64,000 nt of DNA from Microbacterium testaceum (GCF_003075375.1 NZ_QDFT01000012.1:18536-82535), one strand, 5' to 3'. Numbered from the stretch's first letter, positions 36,160 through 46,024 are shown. Translations and numbers: made by a program. Notes: generated by a model from the letters alone, not told the origin.

Positions 36160-37454
36160 GCGCCGCCGACCCCTACGCCCCGCAGAGCGGTGACACCTCG
36201 TACGACGTCGACTCGTACGACCTCGCGCTCGGCTACCGGGTGCGCACGAACCGTCTCGAGGGGACGGCGACGATCGTGGCCGTCGCGCGCGTCGACCTCG
36301 CCTCGTTCGCCCTCGACCTCGTCGGCCTGCGCACGACGAGGGTGCGCGTCGACGGCGCCGCCGCGCGCTTCGCGGCGGGCCCGCGCGTGCTGCGGGTGAC
36401 GCCGGCCGCGCGGATCGCCGCCGGGGACCGCTTCGAGGTCGAGGTGACCTACGCGGGTGCCCCCGCACCCCGGCGGTCGCGCTGGGGCACCGTGGGGTGG
36501 GAGGAGCTCACCGACGGCTCTCTCGTCGCGGGCCAGCCGATCGGCGCGCCGACGTGGTTCCCCTGCAACGACCGGCCCGACGACCGTGCGCGCATGCGCA
36601 TGGAGATCACCGTCGACGACGGCTACACCGTCGCGGCGACCGGCGTGGTCGGGGCCACCACGCGCCGCGGCGGACGGGTCACCACCGTCTTCACCTCGGG
36701 CGTTCCGACCGCCACCTACCTGGCCGCGGTGCACGTGGGGCGCTACCGCACGACGCCTCTGGCCGGGAGCGGCGCGGGCGTCGTCCCCGCCGTGACCGTC
36801 ACGGCTCCGCCCGCGCTCGCCGCGGCATCCGACCGCGCCTTCTCGAGCGTTCCCGACATGCTCCGGTTGTTCGACCGTCTCTTCGGCGCCTACCCGCAAG
36901 AGGCGTGCGCGCTGGTCGTGACCGCCGACGAACTCGAGATCCCCCTCGAGGCGCAGGGGCTGGCGGTGTTCGGCATGAATCACCTGGTGCCCGCCGCGCA
37001 GCGGCTCGTCGCGCACGAGCTGGCGCACCAGTGGTTCGGCAACAGTGTCGGGATCGCGCGCTGGAGCGACATCTGGCTCAACGAGGGCTTCGCCTGCTAC
37101 GCCGAGTGGCTGTGGTCCGAGGAGTCCGGCGGCGATGACGTCGACGCCTGCGCCGCCGACCACTATCGTCGCCTCGCGGCGAAACCGCGCGATCTGCTGC
37201 TGGTCGATCCCGGTCCGGACGACATGTTCGACGACCGCGTCTACAAGCGCGGGGCGCTCGCCCTGCACGCCCTGCGTCGGCGGCTGGGCGACGGCGCGTT
37301 CTTCGACCTGCTGCGCGAATGGACCTCGGCCCACCGGCACGCCCTCGTCACGACCGACGACTTCCGCGCGGCCGTCGACCGGGCCGGGGGAGCGGATGCC
37401 GTCGACCTGCTGTCGCGGTGGATCGACCGCGAGGCGCTTCCTGCTCTGTCCTGA
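36156..37454 (+). CDS. M1-family zinc metallopeptidase
   Basis: 432 residues, shorter than aminopeptidase N (about 850) because only the N-terminal beta domain (about 10-190) and the thermolysin-like catalytic domain (about 230-432) are present. The zinc site is HELAHQW (His287, Glu288, His291) with the third ligand in NEGFACYAEW. The exopeptidase GAMEN loop is replaced by LEAQGLAVFG, so aminopeptidase specificity may differ. No signal peptide: cytoplasmic. It overlaps the NRPS by 4 bp (GTGA), suggesting processing or recycling of that product. Confidence 0.92.
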   Translation: MSAADPYAPQSGDTSYDVDSYDLALGYRVRTNRLEGTATIVAVARVDLASFALDLVGLRTTRVRVDGAAARFAAGPRVLRVTPAARIAAGDRFEVEVTYAGAPAPRRSRWGTVGWEELTDGSLVAGQPIGAPTWFPCNDRPDDRARMRMEITVDDGYTVAATGVVGATTRRGGRVTTVFTSGVPTATYLAAVHVGRYRTTPLAGSGAGVVPAVTVTAPPALAAASDRAFSSVPDMLRLFDRLFGAYPQEACALVVTADELEIPLEAQGLAVFGMNHLVPAAQRLVAHELAHQWFGNSVGIARWSDIWLNEGFACYAEWLWSEESGGDDVDACAADHYRRLAAKPRDLLLVDPGPDDMFDDRVYKRGALALHALRRRLGDGAFFDLLREWTSAHRHALVTTDDFRAAVDRAGGADAVDLLSRWIDREALPALS

Positions 37455-37457
37455 GCG

Positions 37458-37988
37458 TCAGCGCTCAGCTCCGGCCGCGACGGCGACGACGAGCCCCGCG
37501 GGGCCCTCGACATCCCACCCGCGCCAGTCTCCGGCGGCGTCCTCGCCGCGGATCCGCGCCCGCCATCCGACCGCGTCGAGCGACACCTCGACGCGCGAGG
37601 GGTCGACGACGAGACCGCGGCCGTCGGCCTTGAGCACCGCCTCGACCCGCGCCCAGCGGCGCGCGGGGTCGCCGGGCAGCCGGCGTCCGTCTGACGCCAA
37701 CACCCGCTCGAGCCCGCCCGCGCCGGTCGGTACGGCATCCACCCCGATCCGATCCCCGCGATCGTTCACCGCCACGAACGCCCAGCCCGAGGCGTACGAC
37801 ACGGAGACGGCGGCATCCGTCCCCTCGACACGCACGCGGCCGTGAGCGCCGCCGCACGCGGGGCAGCGCGAGACGAAGCGGGCCCCGGGAAGGGCGTCGC
37901 TCAACAGAGCGCGCGAGACGGAGCGGGGCGGTGCCCCCGCGGGCACCTCGCGCCACAGGACGCGGATGCCGAGGGGCAGCGCGCTCAC
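37458..37988 (-). CDS. 4'-phosphopantetheinyl transferase (Sfp-type)
   Basis: 176 residues, shorter than Sfp (about 224). It shows DRIGVDAVP, matching the Mg-binding GxD motif, and WARVEAVLKADGRGL, matching the W-x-x-x-E-A-x-x-K signature. It should transfer phosphopantetheine from CoA to a carrier-domain Ser, most obviously that of the convergent NRPS, whose partner gene ends 3 bp away. It is expressed from the opposite strand as the last gene of the ppk-mutT1 operon (GTGA overlap with mutT1). Confidence 0.82.
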   Translation of the reverse strand: MSALPLGIRVLWREVPAGAPPRSVSRALLSDALPGARFVSRCPACGGAHGRVRVEGTDAAVSVSYASGWAFVAVNDRGDRIGVDAVPTGAGGLERVLASDGRRLPGDPARRWARVEAVLKADGRGLVVDPSRVEVSLDAVGWRARIRGEDAAGDWRGWDVEGPAGLVVAVAAGAER

Positions 37989-38923
37989 ACCTGCGGCTCG
38001 TGCGTCTCGATGGCGACGATGCCGGCACCCGGGTGCTCGACGGGAACGTGCACGACCGAGAAGGCGGCGGGATCCAGTGCCGAGGCGCTGCCCAGGTACG
38101 AGCCGCTCATCGTCCCCGTCGCCAGGGCGAGCTCGTGCAGGATGTCGGGCAGCACCGGGCCGTGGCTGGCCAGGATGACGGGCTTTCGCGACCGCACCCG
38201 CTGACCGATGATCGAGCGCGCGTCGGCGCGGCCCTCGTCCCAGGCGTCCTGGCTGATCGACTCGCAGAACTGCACCCTCTGGCCGATGGCCTGGGCGATC
38301 GGCGTCGCGGTGCGCACGCACCGCTCGGCGGGGCTCGAGATCACGCGACGCACACCGAACGCCAGCAGGGGACCCACGATGGCCTGCGCCTGCCGCCGTC
38401 CGCGGGGGGTGAGCGGCCGGGCGGTATCGCTCCCCTCCCACTCCTCGCGCGCTCGCGCCTTGGCGTGTCGCAGCACGACGATGGGGAAGGTCGGCAGCGC
38501 CCCCTCGTCGACGACGCGGCAGAACTCGTCGAGGATCTCGATGTCGACGGGGTAGCTGAGGTGCTTGCGCGCCTTCTTCAGGCTCACCCACTCGATCGCG
38601 GCGACCTCTTTGTTGGGGACGAAGCTCGACGTGCGCACGGCGGCATCCGTCGCCTCGGCCGCCCAGTAGTGCACGATCTTGGTGCGGCCGTTCGGCATCC
38701 GGTAGCGCGACACACCGACGGGGACGCCGAGCGCGACGCGGATGCCGGTCTCTTCGCGGATCTCGCGGACCGCCGTCTCGGCGAGCGTCTCGCCCGGATC
38801 GACCTTTCCCTTGGGCAGGGTCAGGTCGCGGTACTTCGTGCGGTGGATCAGAAGGATGCGCAGCTTGCCCTCGACGAGTCGCCACACGACGCCGCCGGCG
38901 GCGTAGACCGCGGTCTCGGTCAC
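37985..38923 (-). CDS. mutT1: NUDIX hydrolase fused to histidine phosphatase (MutT1-like)
   Basis: 312 residues. The N-terminal NUDIX domain carries the box [22 protein letters not shown]; from about residue 150 a SixA/phosphoglycerate-mutase-like domain starts with VVLRHAKA (RH motif) and has a second His in [10 protein letters not shown]. This fusion is mycobacterial MutT1, which converts 8-oxo-(d)GTP to the monophosphate via the diphosphate; MutT1 also lies next to ppk in mycobacteria. It starts at GTG overlapping the ppk stop and ends overlapping the phosphopantetheinyl transferase gene. Confidence 0.92.
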   Translation of the reverse strand: MTETAVYAAGGVVWRLVEGKLRILLIHRTKYRDLTLPKGKVDPGETLAETAVREIREETGIRVALGVPVGVSRYRMPNGRTKIVHYWAAEATDAAVRTSSFVPNKEVAAIEWVSLKKARKHLSYPVDIEILDEFCRVVDEGALPTFPIVVLRHAKARAREEWEGSDTARPLTPRGRRQAQAIVGPLLAFGVRRVISSPAERCVRTATPIAQAIGQRVQFCESISQDAWDEGRADARSIIGQRVRSRKPVILASHGPVLPDILHELALATGTMSGSYLGSASALDPAAFSVVHVPVEHPGAGIVAIETHEPQV

Positions 38924-41088
38924 CGGGCCGCCCGCGCGCGCCGCTTGCGTTGCACCAGCGCCATGGTGTGATCCTGCAGGTCGGTCAGGGCCGTGCCGTC
39001 GGCGGCGACGCTGTGCCGGGTCCATTCGCCCTCGGAGCCGAGGTGCCACGAGCTCGTGGCGTCGTCCATGGCGAGGTCGAACAGCGAGGTGAGTTCGCGC
39101 ACCTGGTTCTCGTCGACCACGCGCACGAGCGCCTCGACGCGGCGGTCCAGGTTGCGGTGCATCATGTCGGCGCTGCCGATGAACACCTGCGGGTCGCCGT
39201 CGTTGACGAAGGTGAAGATGCGCGAGTGCTCGAGGTAGCGGCCGAGGATCGAACGCACCGTGATGTTCTCGCTCATCCCGGGGACGCCCGGCTTGATCGA
39301 GCAGATCCCGCGCACCCACACCTCGACGGGGACGCCCGCCTGGCTGGCCCGGTAGAGCGCGTCGATGATCTGCTCGTCGACCATGGAGTTGACCTTGATG
39401 CGCACGCCCGAGGGCTTGCCGGCGAGGGCGTTCTGACGCTCCTTGTCGATGTGACGCAGCAGCCCCTTGCGCAGGTGCAGGGGGGCGACCAGCAGGCGCT
39501 TGAACTTCTTCTCGATCGCGTAGCCGCTCAGCTCGTTGAACAGGCGCGTCAGATCGCGGCCCACCTGGTCGTCGACGGTGAAGAGTCCGAAGTCCTCGTA
39601 GATGCGGCTCGTCTTGGGGTTGTAGTTGCCGGTGCCCACGTGGCTGTAGTGGCGCAGGCGCCCCTCTTCTTCACGGATGACGAGGGCCAGCTTGCAGTGG
39701 GTCTTCAGCCCCACCAGGCCGTAGACGACGTGCACGCCGGCCTTCTCGAGCTTGCGCGCCCAGACGATGTTGTTCGCCTCGTCGAAGCGCGCCTTGACCT
39801 CGACGAGGGCGAGCACCTGCTTGCCGGCCTCGGCGGCGTCGATGAGCGCCTGGACGATCGGGCTGTCGCCCGAGGTGCGGTACAGCGTCTGCTTGATGGC
39901 GAGCACATGCGGGTCGCGGGCGGCCTGCTCGAGGAAGGCCTGCACGCTCGTCGCGAAGGACTCGTACGGGTGGTGCACCAGCACATCGCCCTTGCGGATC
40001 GCGCCGAACAGGTCGGCGCGGCCGTTCTGCTCGGGCGGCTGGAACGCCAGCGCCGTCTTGGGCACGTGCGGGGGGTAGTGCAGGTCGGGCCGGTCGATGC
40101 GCGACAGATCGAACAGACCGCGCAGGTCGAGCGACCCCGGCAGGCGGTAGACCTCCTGCTCGGTGATGTCGAGCTCGCTCAGCAGCAGCGCCCGGGTCAC
40201 GTCATCCATGTCCTCGGTGATCTCGAGGCGGATGGGCGGGCCGAAGCGGCGGCGCAGCAGCTCGGCCTCGAGGGCCTGGATGAGGTTCTCGGTCTCATCC
40301 TCTTCGATCGTCATGTCCTCGTTACGGGTGAGGCGGAACGCGTGATGGTCCAGCACCTCCATGCCCGGGAAGAGATCGCCGAGGTGGTTCGAGATGAGCT
40401 CCTCGAGCGGCAGGTAGCGCACGCCGGGGCCGTCGCCGGGCACCTCGACGAAGCGGGGCAGCATCGGGGGCACCTTGAGGCGCGCGAACTCCTGCCGACC
40501 GGTGCGGGCGTTGCGGATGCGGATCGCCAGGTTGAGCGACAGCCCCGAGATGTAGGGGAACGGGTGCGCCGGATCGACCGCCAGCGGCATCAGCACCGGG
40601 AACACGTTGCGCTGGAAGTACTCGGTCAGCCGCTCGGCGGTCGCCGTGTCGAGCGAGTCCCACGTCACGACCTCGATGCCCGACTCGGCGAGGGCGGGAC
40701 GCACCTTCTCGGTCCAGGCGGCCGCGTGGCGCAGCTGCAGGCGGTGCGCCTCGGCCGAGATGTCGGCCAGGACGTCGAGGGGGGCTCGTCCGACGTTGGT
40801 GGGCACCGCGAGCCCGGTGACGATGCGGCGCTTGAGGCCGGCGACGCGCACCATGAAGAACTCGTCGAGGTTGCTGGCGAAGATGGCCAGGAAGTTCGCG
40901 CGCTCGAGGACGGGGACCGCGGGATCCTCGGCCAGCTCGAGCACCCGCTGGTTGAAGGCGAGCCAGCTGAGCTCGCGATCGAGGTAGCGGTGGTCGGGCA
41001 GCTGGTCGTCCTCGGCCTCGACGGCCTCGTCGAAGTCGTCGTCGTCGGCGTCGCCGAGCCCGGCATCCAGCGCGTCGTGTTCCATCAT
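38920..41088 (-). CDS. ppk1: Polyphosphate kinase 1
   Basis: 722 residues: acidic N-terminal tail, N domain ([15 protein letters not shown]), H domain, then the two catalytic C domains with [14 protein letters not shown] (autophosphorylated His) and the second His in [15 protein letters not shown]. It polymerises ATP gamma-phosphate into polyphosphate reversibly. Two adjacent ATGs (41088, 41085). A TGATGT element 4 bp upstream suggests a leaderless start. A GTTCACG/TGTCACC repeat lies 22-39 bp upstream. First gene of ppk1-mutT1-PPTase. Confidence 0.95.
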   Translation of the reverse strand: MMEHDALDAGLGDADDDDFDEAVEAEDDQLPDHRYLDRELSWLAFNQRVLELAEDPAVPVLERANFLAIFASNLDEFFMVRVAGLKRRIVTGLAVPTNVGRAPLDVLADISAEAHRLQLRHAAAWTEKVRPALAESGIEVVTWDSLDTATAERLTEYFQRNVFPVLMPLAVDPAHPFPYISGLSLNLAIRIRNARTGRQEFARLKVPPMLPRFVEVPGDGPGVRYLPLEELISNHLGDLFPGMEVLDHHAFRLTRNEDMTIEEDETENLIQALEAELLRRRFGPPIRLEITEDMDDVTRALLLSELDITEQEVYRLPGSLDLRGLFDLSRIDRPDLHYPPHVPKTALAFQPPEQNGRADLFGAIRKGDVLVHHPYESFATSVQAFLEQAARDPHVLAIKQTLYRTSGDSPIVQALIDAAEAGKQVLALVEVKARFDEANNIVWARKLEKAGVHVVYGLVGLKTHCKLALVIREEEGRLRHYSHVGTGNYNPKTSRIYEDFGLFTVDDQVGRDLTRLFNELSGYAIEKKFKRLLVAPLHLRKGLLRHIDKERQNALAGKPSGVRIKVNSMVDEQIIDALYRASQAGVPVEVWVRGICSIKPGVPGMSENITVRSILGRYLEHSRIFTFVNDGDPQVFIGSADMMHRNLDRRVEALVRVVDENQVRELTSLFDLAMDDATSSWHLGSEGEWTRHSVAADGTALTDLQDHTMALVQRKRRARAAR

Positions 41089-41109
41089 CCCCACATCATT
41101 GCAGGGGTC

Positions 41110-41127
41110 GGTGACACGCGCGTGAAC
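41110..41127 (-). promoter_or_regulatory. Imperfect PHO box of ppk1
   Basis: The minus strand reads GTTCACG-CGCG-TGTCACC: two 7-bp units at 11-bp spacing, three mismatches in total to GTTCACC. It overlaps the -35 region expected for a ppk1 start at 41088. Confidence 0.6.
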
Positions 41128-41144
41128 GGCCGGTGCGCGGGTCG

Positions 41145-41837
41145 TCAGGCGGGGGTGGATGCCGCAGCCGGCGCCTCGTCCTCGTAGACGTTGAAGCGGT
41201 AGCCGACGTTGCGGACGGTGCCGATGAGCTGCTCGAGGTCGCCGAGCTTGGCGCGCAGGCGCCGCACGTGGACGTCGACCGTGCGGGTGCCGCCGAAGTA
41301 GTCGTAGCCCCACACCTCGCTGAGCAGCTGCTCGCGCGTGAAGACGCGGGAGGGGTGGGTGGCGAAGAAGTGCAGGAGCTGGAACTCCTTGTAGGTGAGA
41401 TCGAGCGGCTTGCCGTGCACTTTCGCCGAGTACGAGGACTCGTCGATCGTGATGCCCGACGTCTGGATGCGGGTCGACACCTGATCGGCGGCCCGGCGTC
41501 CCATGGCCAGACGGATGCGCGCGTCGATCTCGGCGGGGCCGGCGCCGACGAGCACGACGTCGTCGATGCCCCAGTCGGTGGACACCGCGGTCAGGCCGCC
41601 CTCGGTGACGATCAGCACGAGGGGTGCCTCGACGCCCGTGGTCGTCATGATCTTGCACAGCGACTTCGCCCCGACGAGGTCCAGGCGCGCGTCGATGAAG
41701 ATGACGTCCGCGCTGGGCGCGTTGATCAACTGCGCCGCCTCGGCCGGGATCTGGCGTACCCGGTGGCTGAGCAATTCGAGCGCGGGCAGCGCCGCACCCC
41801 CGCCGGGGGCGGAGCTGAGAACAAGAAGCTGAGCCAC
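41145..41837 (-). CDS. glnR: GlnR-type atypical OmpR-family regulator
   Basis: 230 residues. The receiver domain (1-120) carries [21 protein letters not shown] and [21 protein letters not shown], closely matching GlnR of Streptomyces, an orphan regulator working without phosphorylation. The C-terminal winged helix has [20 protein letters not shown] and [22 protein letters not shown]. GlnR is the global nitrogen regulator (glnA, amtB and others). GTG 41837 is preceded by GGAGG. It precedes ppk1 on the same strand but ppk1 has its own PHO box. Confidence 0.9.
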   Translation of the reverse strand: MAQLLVLSSAPGGGAALPALELLSHRVRQIPAEAAQLINAPSADVIFIDARLDLVGAKSLCKIMTTTGVEAPLVLIVTEGGLTAVSTDWGIDDVVLVGAGPAEIDARIRLAMGRRAADQVSTRIQTSGITIDESSYSAKVHGKPLDLTYKEFQLLHFFATHPSRVFTREQLLSEVWGYDYFGGTRTVDVHVRRLRAKLGDLEQLIGTVRNVGYRFNVYEDEAPAAASTPA

Positions 41838-41955
41838 ATCGACCTCCAAGCGCGGGCGGGCCGCGCACCCGATCATCTTAGGGTGACGCGCCGCGCCGAT
41901 CCGATTCCTCGGCGATGCGCGTGCGCGAGCGGGTGTCGTGGGCGAAGATGAAGAC

Positions 41956-42246
41956 ATGTCGACCCCGGACCTCGCACCCCGTCGCACGTTCGGCGGCGTC
42001 GTCGCCGTGTGGGTGCTCGCGGCCGTCGCGGGTGTGCTCATCGGCCTGTTCGCCCCCGCGGGGTGGCGCGCCCAGTGGGTGAGCGTCGCGCTGGGCGGGT
42101 GCGTGATCATCTCGTTCGCGGTGCAGCTCTGGTACGGCCGTTCCCAGGCCTTCATCCAGCGCATGGCGTTGAGCACGCTAGGAGCGCTGGTGGTGCTCGG
42201 CGTGATCACCATGGGTTTCGGTCTGGCCGCACTCGTCTCGGGATAA
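41956..42246 (+). CDS. Small membrane protein with three helices
   Basis: 96 residues with helices at about 13-34, 41-58 and 71-94. A short Pro/Arg N-terminus precedes them. Family unknown. It is followed 10 bp later by a 37-codon membrane ORF with its own -10 element. Confidence 0.7.
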   Translation: MSTPDLAPRRTFGGVVAVWVLAAVAGVLIGLFAPAGWRAQWVSVALGGCVIISFAVQLWYGRSQAFIQRMALSTLGALVVLGVITMGFGLAALVSG

Positions 42247-42249
42247 GGT
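42244..42249 (+). promoter_or_regulatory. -10 element of the 37-codon gene
   Basis: TAAGGT overlaps the stop of the preceding gene and ends 7 bp before ATG 42257. Confidence 0.45.
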
Positions 42250-42256
42250 GGAGGGC

Positions 42257-42370
42257 ATGGACCTCCTCGCGCTCGAACTGTTCTTCGTGGGACTTCTCGG
42301 CCTCGCCTCGCTGGCGATCGCCTTCGTGTCCGGAACGGTCATCTGGAACCTCTACCGCGGCCAGCGCTGA
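42257..42370 (+). CDS. 37-residue single-helix membrane microprotein
   Basis: Short gene with ATG 7 bp after TAAGGT. The product has one membrane helix ([21 protein letters not shown], about residues 6-26 in part) and a basic C-terminus (WNLYRGQR). It ends 7 bp before the nitrobindin-like gene and fills an otherwise empty gap in a compact operon, which supports it. Function unknown. Confidence 0.6.
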   Translation: MDLLALELFFVGLLGLASLAIAFVSGTVIWNLYRGQR

Positions 42371-42377
42371 GCGCCCC

Positions 42378-42977
42378 GTGATCGAGATCCCGACCGACCT
42401 TCCGGCCGACCTCGTCCCCCTCTCGTGGCTCGTCGGCGTCTGGGAGGGAACCGGAGTCATCGACTACGAAGCCGCCGGACGCTCGTTCTCGGGTGAGTTC
42501 GCGCACCGCGTGAGCTTCAGCCACGACGGCGGGTCTTTCCTCAACTACTCGGCCGACGCCTGGCTGATCGACGGATCCGAGCGTCGTCCGCTCGTTTCTG
42601 AGATCGGCTATTGGCGTCTGGCTCGTCCCGTGACGGACGCGGACGCCGGGCCCGCCCTGCTCCCCGCGACCGCCGAAGCGGTGATCCGGACCGCGGACGA
42701 CGTCGAAGCGCTGCGCAACGCCGACGGCGGTTTCGACATCGAGGTGAGCCTGGCGCACGCCGACGGCGTGCTCGAGCTCTACGTCGGTCAGGTCAAGGGC
42801 CCGCGGATCGACCTGGCGACGGATGCCGTCGTGCGCACCGCCGGGGCCAAGCCCTACACCGCGGCGACCCGCCTGTACGGACTCGTCGACAACCACCTGC
42901 TCTGGGCGTGGGACATCGCCGCGCTCGGGCGCGAGCTGGGCTCCCACGCGTCGGCGCGTCTCGCCCGGGCGGAGTGA
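42378..42977 (+). CDS. FABP-like heme-binding protein (nitrobindin family)
   Basis: 199 residues. WLVGVWEGTG near the N-terminus is the GxWxGxG motif of the bacterial nitrobindin family, a ten-stranded barrel that binds haem b and reacts with NO and peroxynitrite. YVGQVKGPRIDL and a C-terminal HLLWAWDIAA with the candidate haem-ligand His support this. GTG start 7 bp after the previous stop; next gene follows 2 bp later, so co-transcribed with ygfZ. Confidence 0.85.
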   Translation: MIEIPTDLPADLVPLSWLVGVWEGTGVIDYEAAGRSFSGEFAHRVSFSHDGGSFLNYSADAWLIDGSERRPLVSEIGYWRLARPVTDADAGPALLPATAEAVIRTADDVEALRNADGGFDIEVSLAHADGVLELYVGQVKGPRIDLATDAVVRTAGAKPYTAATRLYGLVDNHLLWAWDIAALGRELGSHASARLARAE

Positions 42978-42979
42978 CC

Positions 42980-44068
42980 ATGACCGCGCTGACCGACATC
43001 CCCGGCGCCGTGACCGACGAGCGGGGCCTGCGTCACGTGGGCTCGCCCGTCGCGGAGCAGCGCCGCCTGGCATCCGGCACCGCCCTCGCCCCGCTCGGCG
43101 ACCGCCGCGTGATCTCGGTGGCCGGCGAGGACCGCCGCAGCTGGTTGGACTCGCTGTCGTCGCAGGCGCTCACGCACCTGGCCCCCGGCGTGTCGACCGA
43201 GCTGCTCATCCTCGATCCCCAGGGCCGCGTCGAGCACGCGGCATCCGTCGTCGACGACGGCGAGGTCACCTGGTTGATCGTGGATGCCGCCGACGCCGAG
43301 GCCCTCGCGTCGTGGTTGACGCGTATGCGCTTCCGGTTGCGTGTCGAGGTACGGGACCGTTCCGACGAGCTCTTCGTCGTGGGTGGCACCCGTGCCGCGG
43401 TATCGAAGCGCCGCACCGTCGCCCCCGTGTGGGTCGACCCGTGGCCCGACGTCTCACCGGGCGGATGGGCGTACGCGCGCGTCGACCCGCACCCGGGGCG
43501 CGATCGCGACTGGGCCGAGGTCATCCTGGATGCCGCCGAGTACGAGAACCTGCTCGACGAAGCCGCGCGGGGCGAGCAGCAGCTCGCGGGTCTCGACGCC
43601 GTCGAGGCGCTGCGCGTGGCCGCGTGGCGGCCCCGGGTCGCGATCGACGCCGACGAGCGTCTGCTGCCGCACGAGATGGACTGGCTGCGCACCGCCGTGC
43701 ACCTGTCGAAGGGCTGCTACCGCGGGCAGGAGACGGTGGCCAAGGTGCACAACCTGGGTCACCCGCCGCGTCGCGTGGTCGCGCTGCAGCTGGACGGCAG
43801 CGACAACGTCCTCCCCGCGCGCGGCGACGCCGTGCGCGCTGGCGACGACGTGATCGGTGCGATCACCTCGGTGGCCGTCCACCACGAAGAGGGGCCGATC
43901 GCCCTGGCCCTGGTCAAGCGCAACGCCCCCGAGGGGCTGGAGCTGATCGTGGACACCGCGGACGGTCCACTGGCGGCGTCGGCCGAGACCGTCGTCCCCG
44001 CCGATGCCGGTGCCACGGCGTCGGTACCGCGTCTGCCGCGACTCGGTCGCCGCCGCGCCGCGGAATGA
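42980..44068 (+). CDS. ygfZ: Folate-binding YgfZ/GcvT-like protein
   Basis: 362 residues with a GcvT/aminomethyltransferase-like fold. The signature KGCYRGQETVAKV with its essential Cys is present (about residues 237-249). YgfZ helps assembly or repair of some Fe-S enzymes in a folate-dependent way. It starts 2 bp after the nitrobindin-like gene and its stop overlaps the FUSC-type gene (ATGA). Confidence 0.92.
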   Translation: MTALTDIPGAVTDERGLRHVGSPVAEQRRLASGTALAPLGDRRVISVAGEDRRSWLDSLSSQALTHLAPGVSTELLILDPQGRVEHAASVVDDGEVTWLIVDAADAEALASWLTRMRFRLRVEVRDRSDELFVVGGTRAAVSKRRTVAPVWVDPWPDVSPGGWAYARVDPHPGRDRDWAEVILDAAEYENLLDEAARGEQQLAGLDAVEALRVAAWRPRVAIDADERLLPHEMDWLRTAVHLSKGCYRGQETVAKVHNLGHPPRRVVALQLDGSDNVLPARGDAVRAGDDVIGAITSVAVHHEEGPIALALVKRNAPEGLELIVDTADGPLAASAETVVPADAGATASVPRLPRLGRRRAAE

Positions 44069-45174
44069 GCGGCGAGACGTCGTCGACCTCGGTCGGGGTC
44101 GTCGTGTCGCGACCGCGCTGGCGGACGACTTTCGCCCGCCGCGTCCATCGCGTCCGCGAGTCCGTGCCGGCGATCGCGCAGATCGTCGTGGCCGCGACCG
44201 CGGCGTTCGCCTTCGCGCATTTCGTGCTCGGCCACCCCGTGCCCCTTCTGGCCGCGACGGTGACGGTGTCGAGTCTCGGCCTGGTCCGCGACGCCCGTCC
44301 CTGGCGCGTCGCCGAGACCGTGCTGGGGATGCTGGTCGGCATCCTGATCGCCGAAGTGGTGCTGCTGATCGCCGGAGCCGGGTGGTGGCAGATCGCACTC
44401 GCGATGACGGTGACGCTGATCGTGGCGCGGTTCCTGTCGCCCCAGCCCGGGTTCGCCCTGGCCGCTGTGGTGCAGTCCTTGATCGCCCTGGTGCTGGTGT
44501 CGGGCGCGCCGTTCCTGCGGCTGGTCGACGGGGCGGTGGGCGGCGTCGCGGCGCTCATCGTGACGGCTCTCATCCCGCGGACGCTCCGCCGCACCGAGCT
44601 GCGCGACGCGGACGAGCTGTTCGACGCCTTTGACGCCGCCGTCTCGACGATCGTCCGCGCGCTGCGCAAGGGCGACCGCGCCCGGGCCGACCGCGGCCTC
44701 GAGCGCGCGAGGTCGCTGCAGACGTACGTCGACGCGTGGAGCGGGTCGCTGGAGTCAGGCCGCGAGGTCGCCCGCATCTCGCCCTTCCTGCGCCGCCAGC
44801 GCGCGGAGCTGCAGCGGCACGAGCGCGTGCGCGAGGCCCTCGACCTCGCCACCCGCAACCTGCGCGTGGTCGCCCGGCGCGCCGCCTACCTGTGCGCCGA
44901 CGGACAGGCTCGTCCTGTCCCCGCCGGTCTGCTCGCCGAGCTCGCCCGGGGTGCGGGGCTCGTGCGCGACGGTCTCGACGACATCTCGCTCGAGCCGGTG
45001 GCCCGCGAGACGATCGCCGCGATCACGCGGCGCCTCGACCCGTCGGTCCTGCTGCCCGACGGGGGCGTCGGGGAACTCAACCTCGTCGCCGCTCTGCGCC
45101 CGCTCGCCGTCGACCTGCTGGTCGCCGCCGGGATGCCCACCGCCGAGGCGCGGGCGCTGCTGCCCCGCATCTGA
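44065..45174 (+). CDS. FUSC/aromatic-acid-exporter-type membrane protein
   Basis: 369 residues. Four to six hydrophobic helices in residues 30-175 are followed by a long cytoplasmic helical region (about 180-369, with ADELFDAFDAAVSTIVRAL and REVARISPFLRRQRAELQRHERVRE), the arrangement of the FUSC/YhfK/ArAE family. Such proteins are thought to export aromatic carboxylates or other acids; substrate unknown. Confidence 0.82.
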   Translation: MSGETSSTSVGVVVSRPRWRTTFARRVHRVRESVPAIAQIVVAATAAFAFAHFVLGHPVPLLAATVTVSSLGLVRDARPWRVAETVLGMLVGILIAEVVLLIAGAGWWQIALAMTVTLIVARFLSPQPGFALAAVVQSLIALVLVSGAPFLRLVDGAVGGVAALIVTALIPRTLRRTELRDADELFDAFDAAVSTIVRALRKGDRARADRGLERARSLQTYVDAWSGSLESGREVARISPFLRRQRAELQRHERVREALDLATRNLRVVARRAAYLCADGQARPVPAGLLAELARGAGLVRDGLDDISLEPVARETIAAITRRLDPSVLLPDGGVGELNLVAALRPLAVDLLVAAGMPTAEARALLPRI

Positions 45175-45182
45175 ACGGCGGG

Positions 45183-45971
45183 TCAGTCCGGCGCGACCGC
45201 CGCCCAGGCGACGCCGACCTCGCCGAGGCGCCAGCGTTCGCGTCTGACGAGCGGCCAGCCGTCGGCGGCGAGGGCGAGCATCGCCGTCCGCCAGCGGTGC
45301 ACCGGACCGAAGGGGGCCACCACCGCGGCGCGGGTCCACTCCCTTTCGAGGGATGCCACGAACCCGTGCACGCGTTCCCCCTCGACGTTGCGGTGGATCA
45401 ACGCCTTCGGCAGGCGCTCGGCCGCGACGGCGGGGGAGTCGAGACCCGCGAGGCGCAGCGAGACCGTGAGGGTGCGGGGGACGGCATCCGCCCCGACCTC
45501 CACCCACGTCGCGATGCGCCCGATCTCGTCGCAGGTGCCTTCGACCAGGATGCCGTCGGGCTGCAGTCGCGCGCACATCCGGCCCCACGCGTCGGCGACG
45601 TCGGCCTCGTCGTACTGGCGCAGGACGTTCATCGCCCGGATGACGGCGGGGCGGCGTCCCCGGGGGAGGGGTACCTCGAAACCGCCGCGCGCGAAGGACA
45701 CCCCCTCGATGCCCTCGGCCTGGCTCTGCGCGCGCGCGACGCGGTCGGGATCGATCTCGAGGCCCAGGACCTCGGCATCCGGACGCTGCGATCTCAGACG
45801 GGCCCGCAGTTCCAGGGGCGTGACGGCGCTCGCACCGAAGCCCAGGTCGACGACGAGGGGGTCGTCGGTGCGCCGCAGCACCGGGTGGCGCGCGATCCAG
45901 CGGTCGATGCGCCGCAGCCGGTTGACCCCGGTCGTGCCGCGCGTGGGGCGTCCGACGGGTGAGGGGGTCAC
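45183..45971 (-). CDS. SAM-dependent methyltransferase, substrate unknown
   Basis: 262 residues. A Rossmann-type class I methyltransferase signature is visible: VVDLGFGAS (motif I), VLGLEIDPDRVARAQ (motif II) and IRAMNVLRQY (motif IV region). The C-terminal part (about 150-262) is unlike common families. GTG start; divergent from gpmA with about 60 bp between. It converges on the FUSC gene with 8 bp between stops. Confidence 0.75.
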   Translation of the reverse strand: MTPSPVGRPTRGTTGVNRLRRIDRWIARHPVLRRTDDPLVVDLGFGASAVTPLELRARLRSQRPDAEVLGLEIDPDRVARAQSQAEGIEGVSFARGGFEVPLPRGRRPAVIRAMNVLRQYDEADVADAWGRMCARLQPDGILVEGTCDEIGRIATWVEVGADAVPRTLTVSLRLAGLDSPAVAAERLPKALIHRNVEGERVHGFVASLEREWTRAAVVAPFGPVHRWRTAMLALAADGWPLVRRERWRLGEVGVAWAAVAPD

Positions 45972-46018
45972 TCCGACATGATGCCAGGATGCGCTCGGGC
46001 GCGAGCGCCCGGCGTCGC

Positions 46019-46024
46019 TAGCAT
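46019..46024 (+). promoter_or_regulatory. -10 element of leaderless gpmA
   Basis: TAGCAT ends 6 bp before ATG 46031. Confidence 0.55.

Noticed and set aside
32884..36468. 1194-codon minus-strand open frame opposite the NRPS gene
   Set aside because: Antisense to clear NRPS domains, Arg/His/Gly-rich and motif-free: a shadow frame of high-GC coding DNA.
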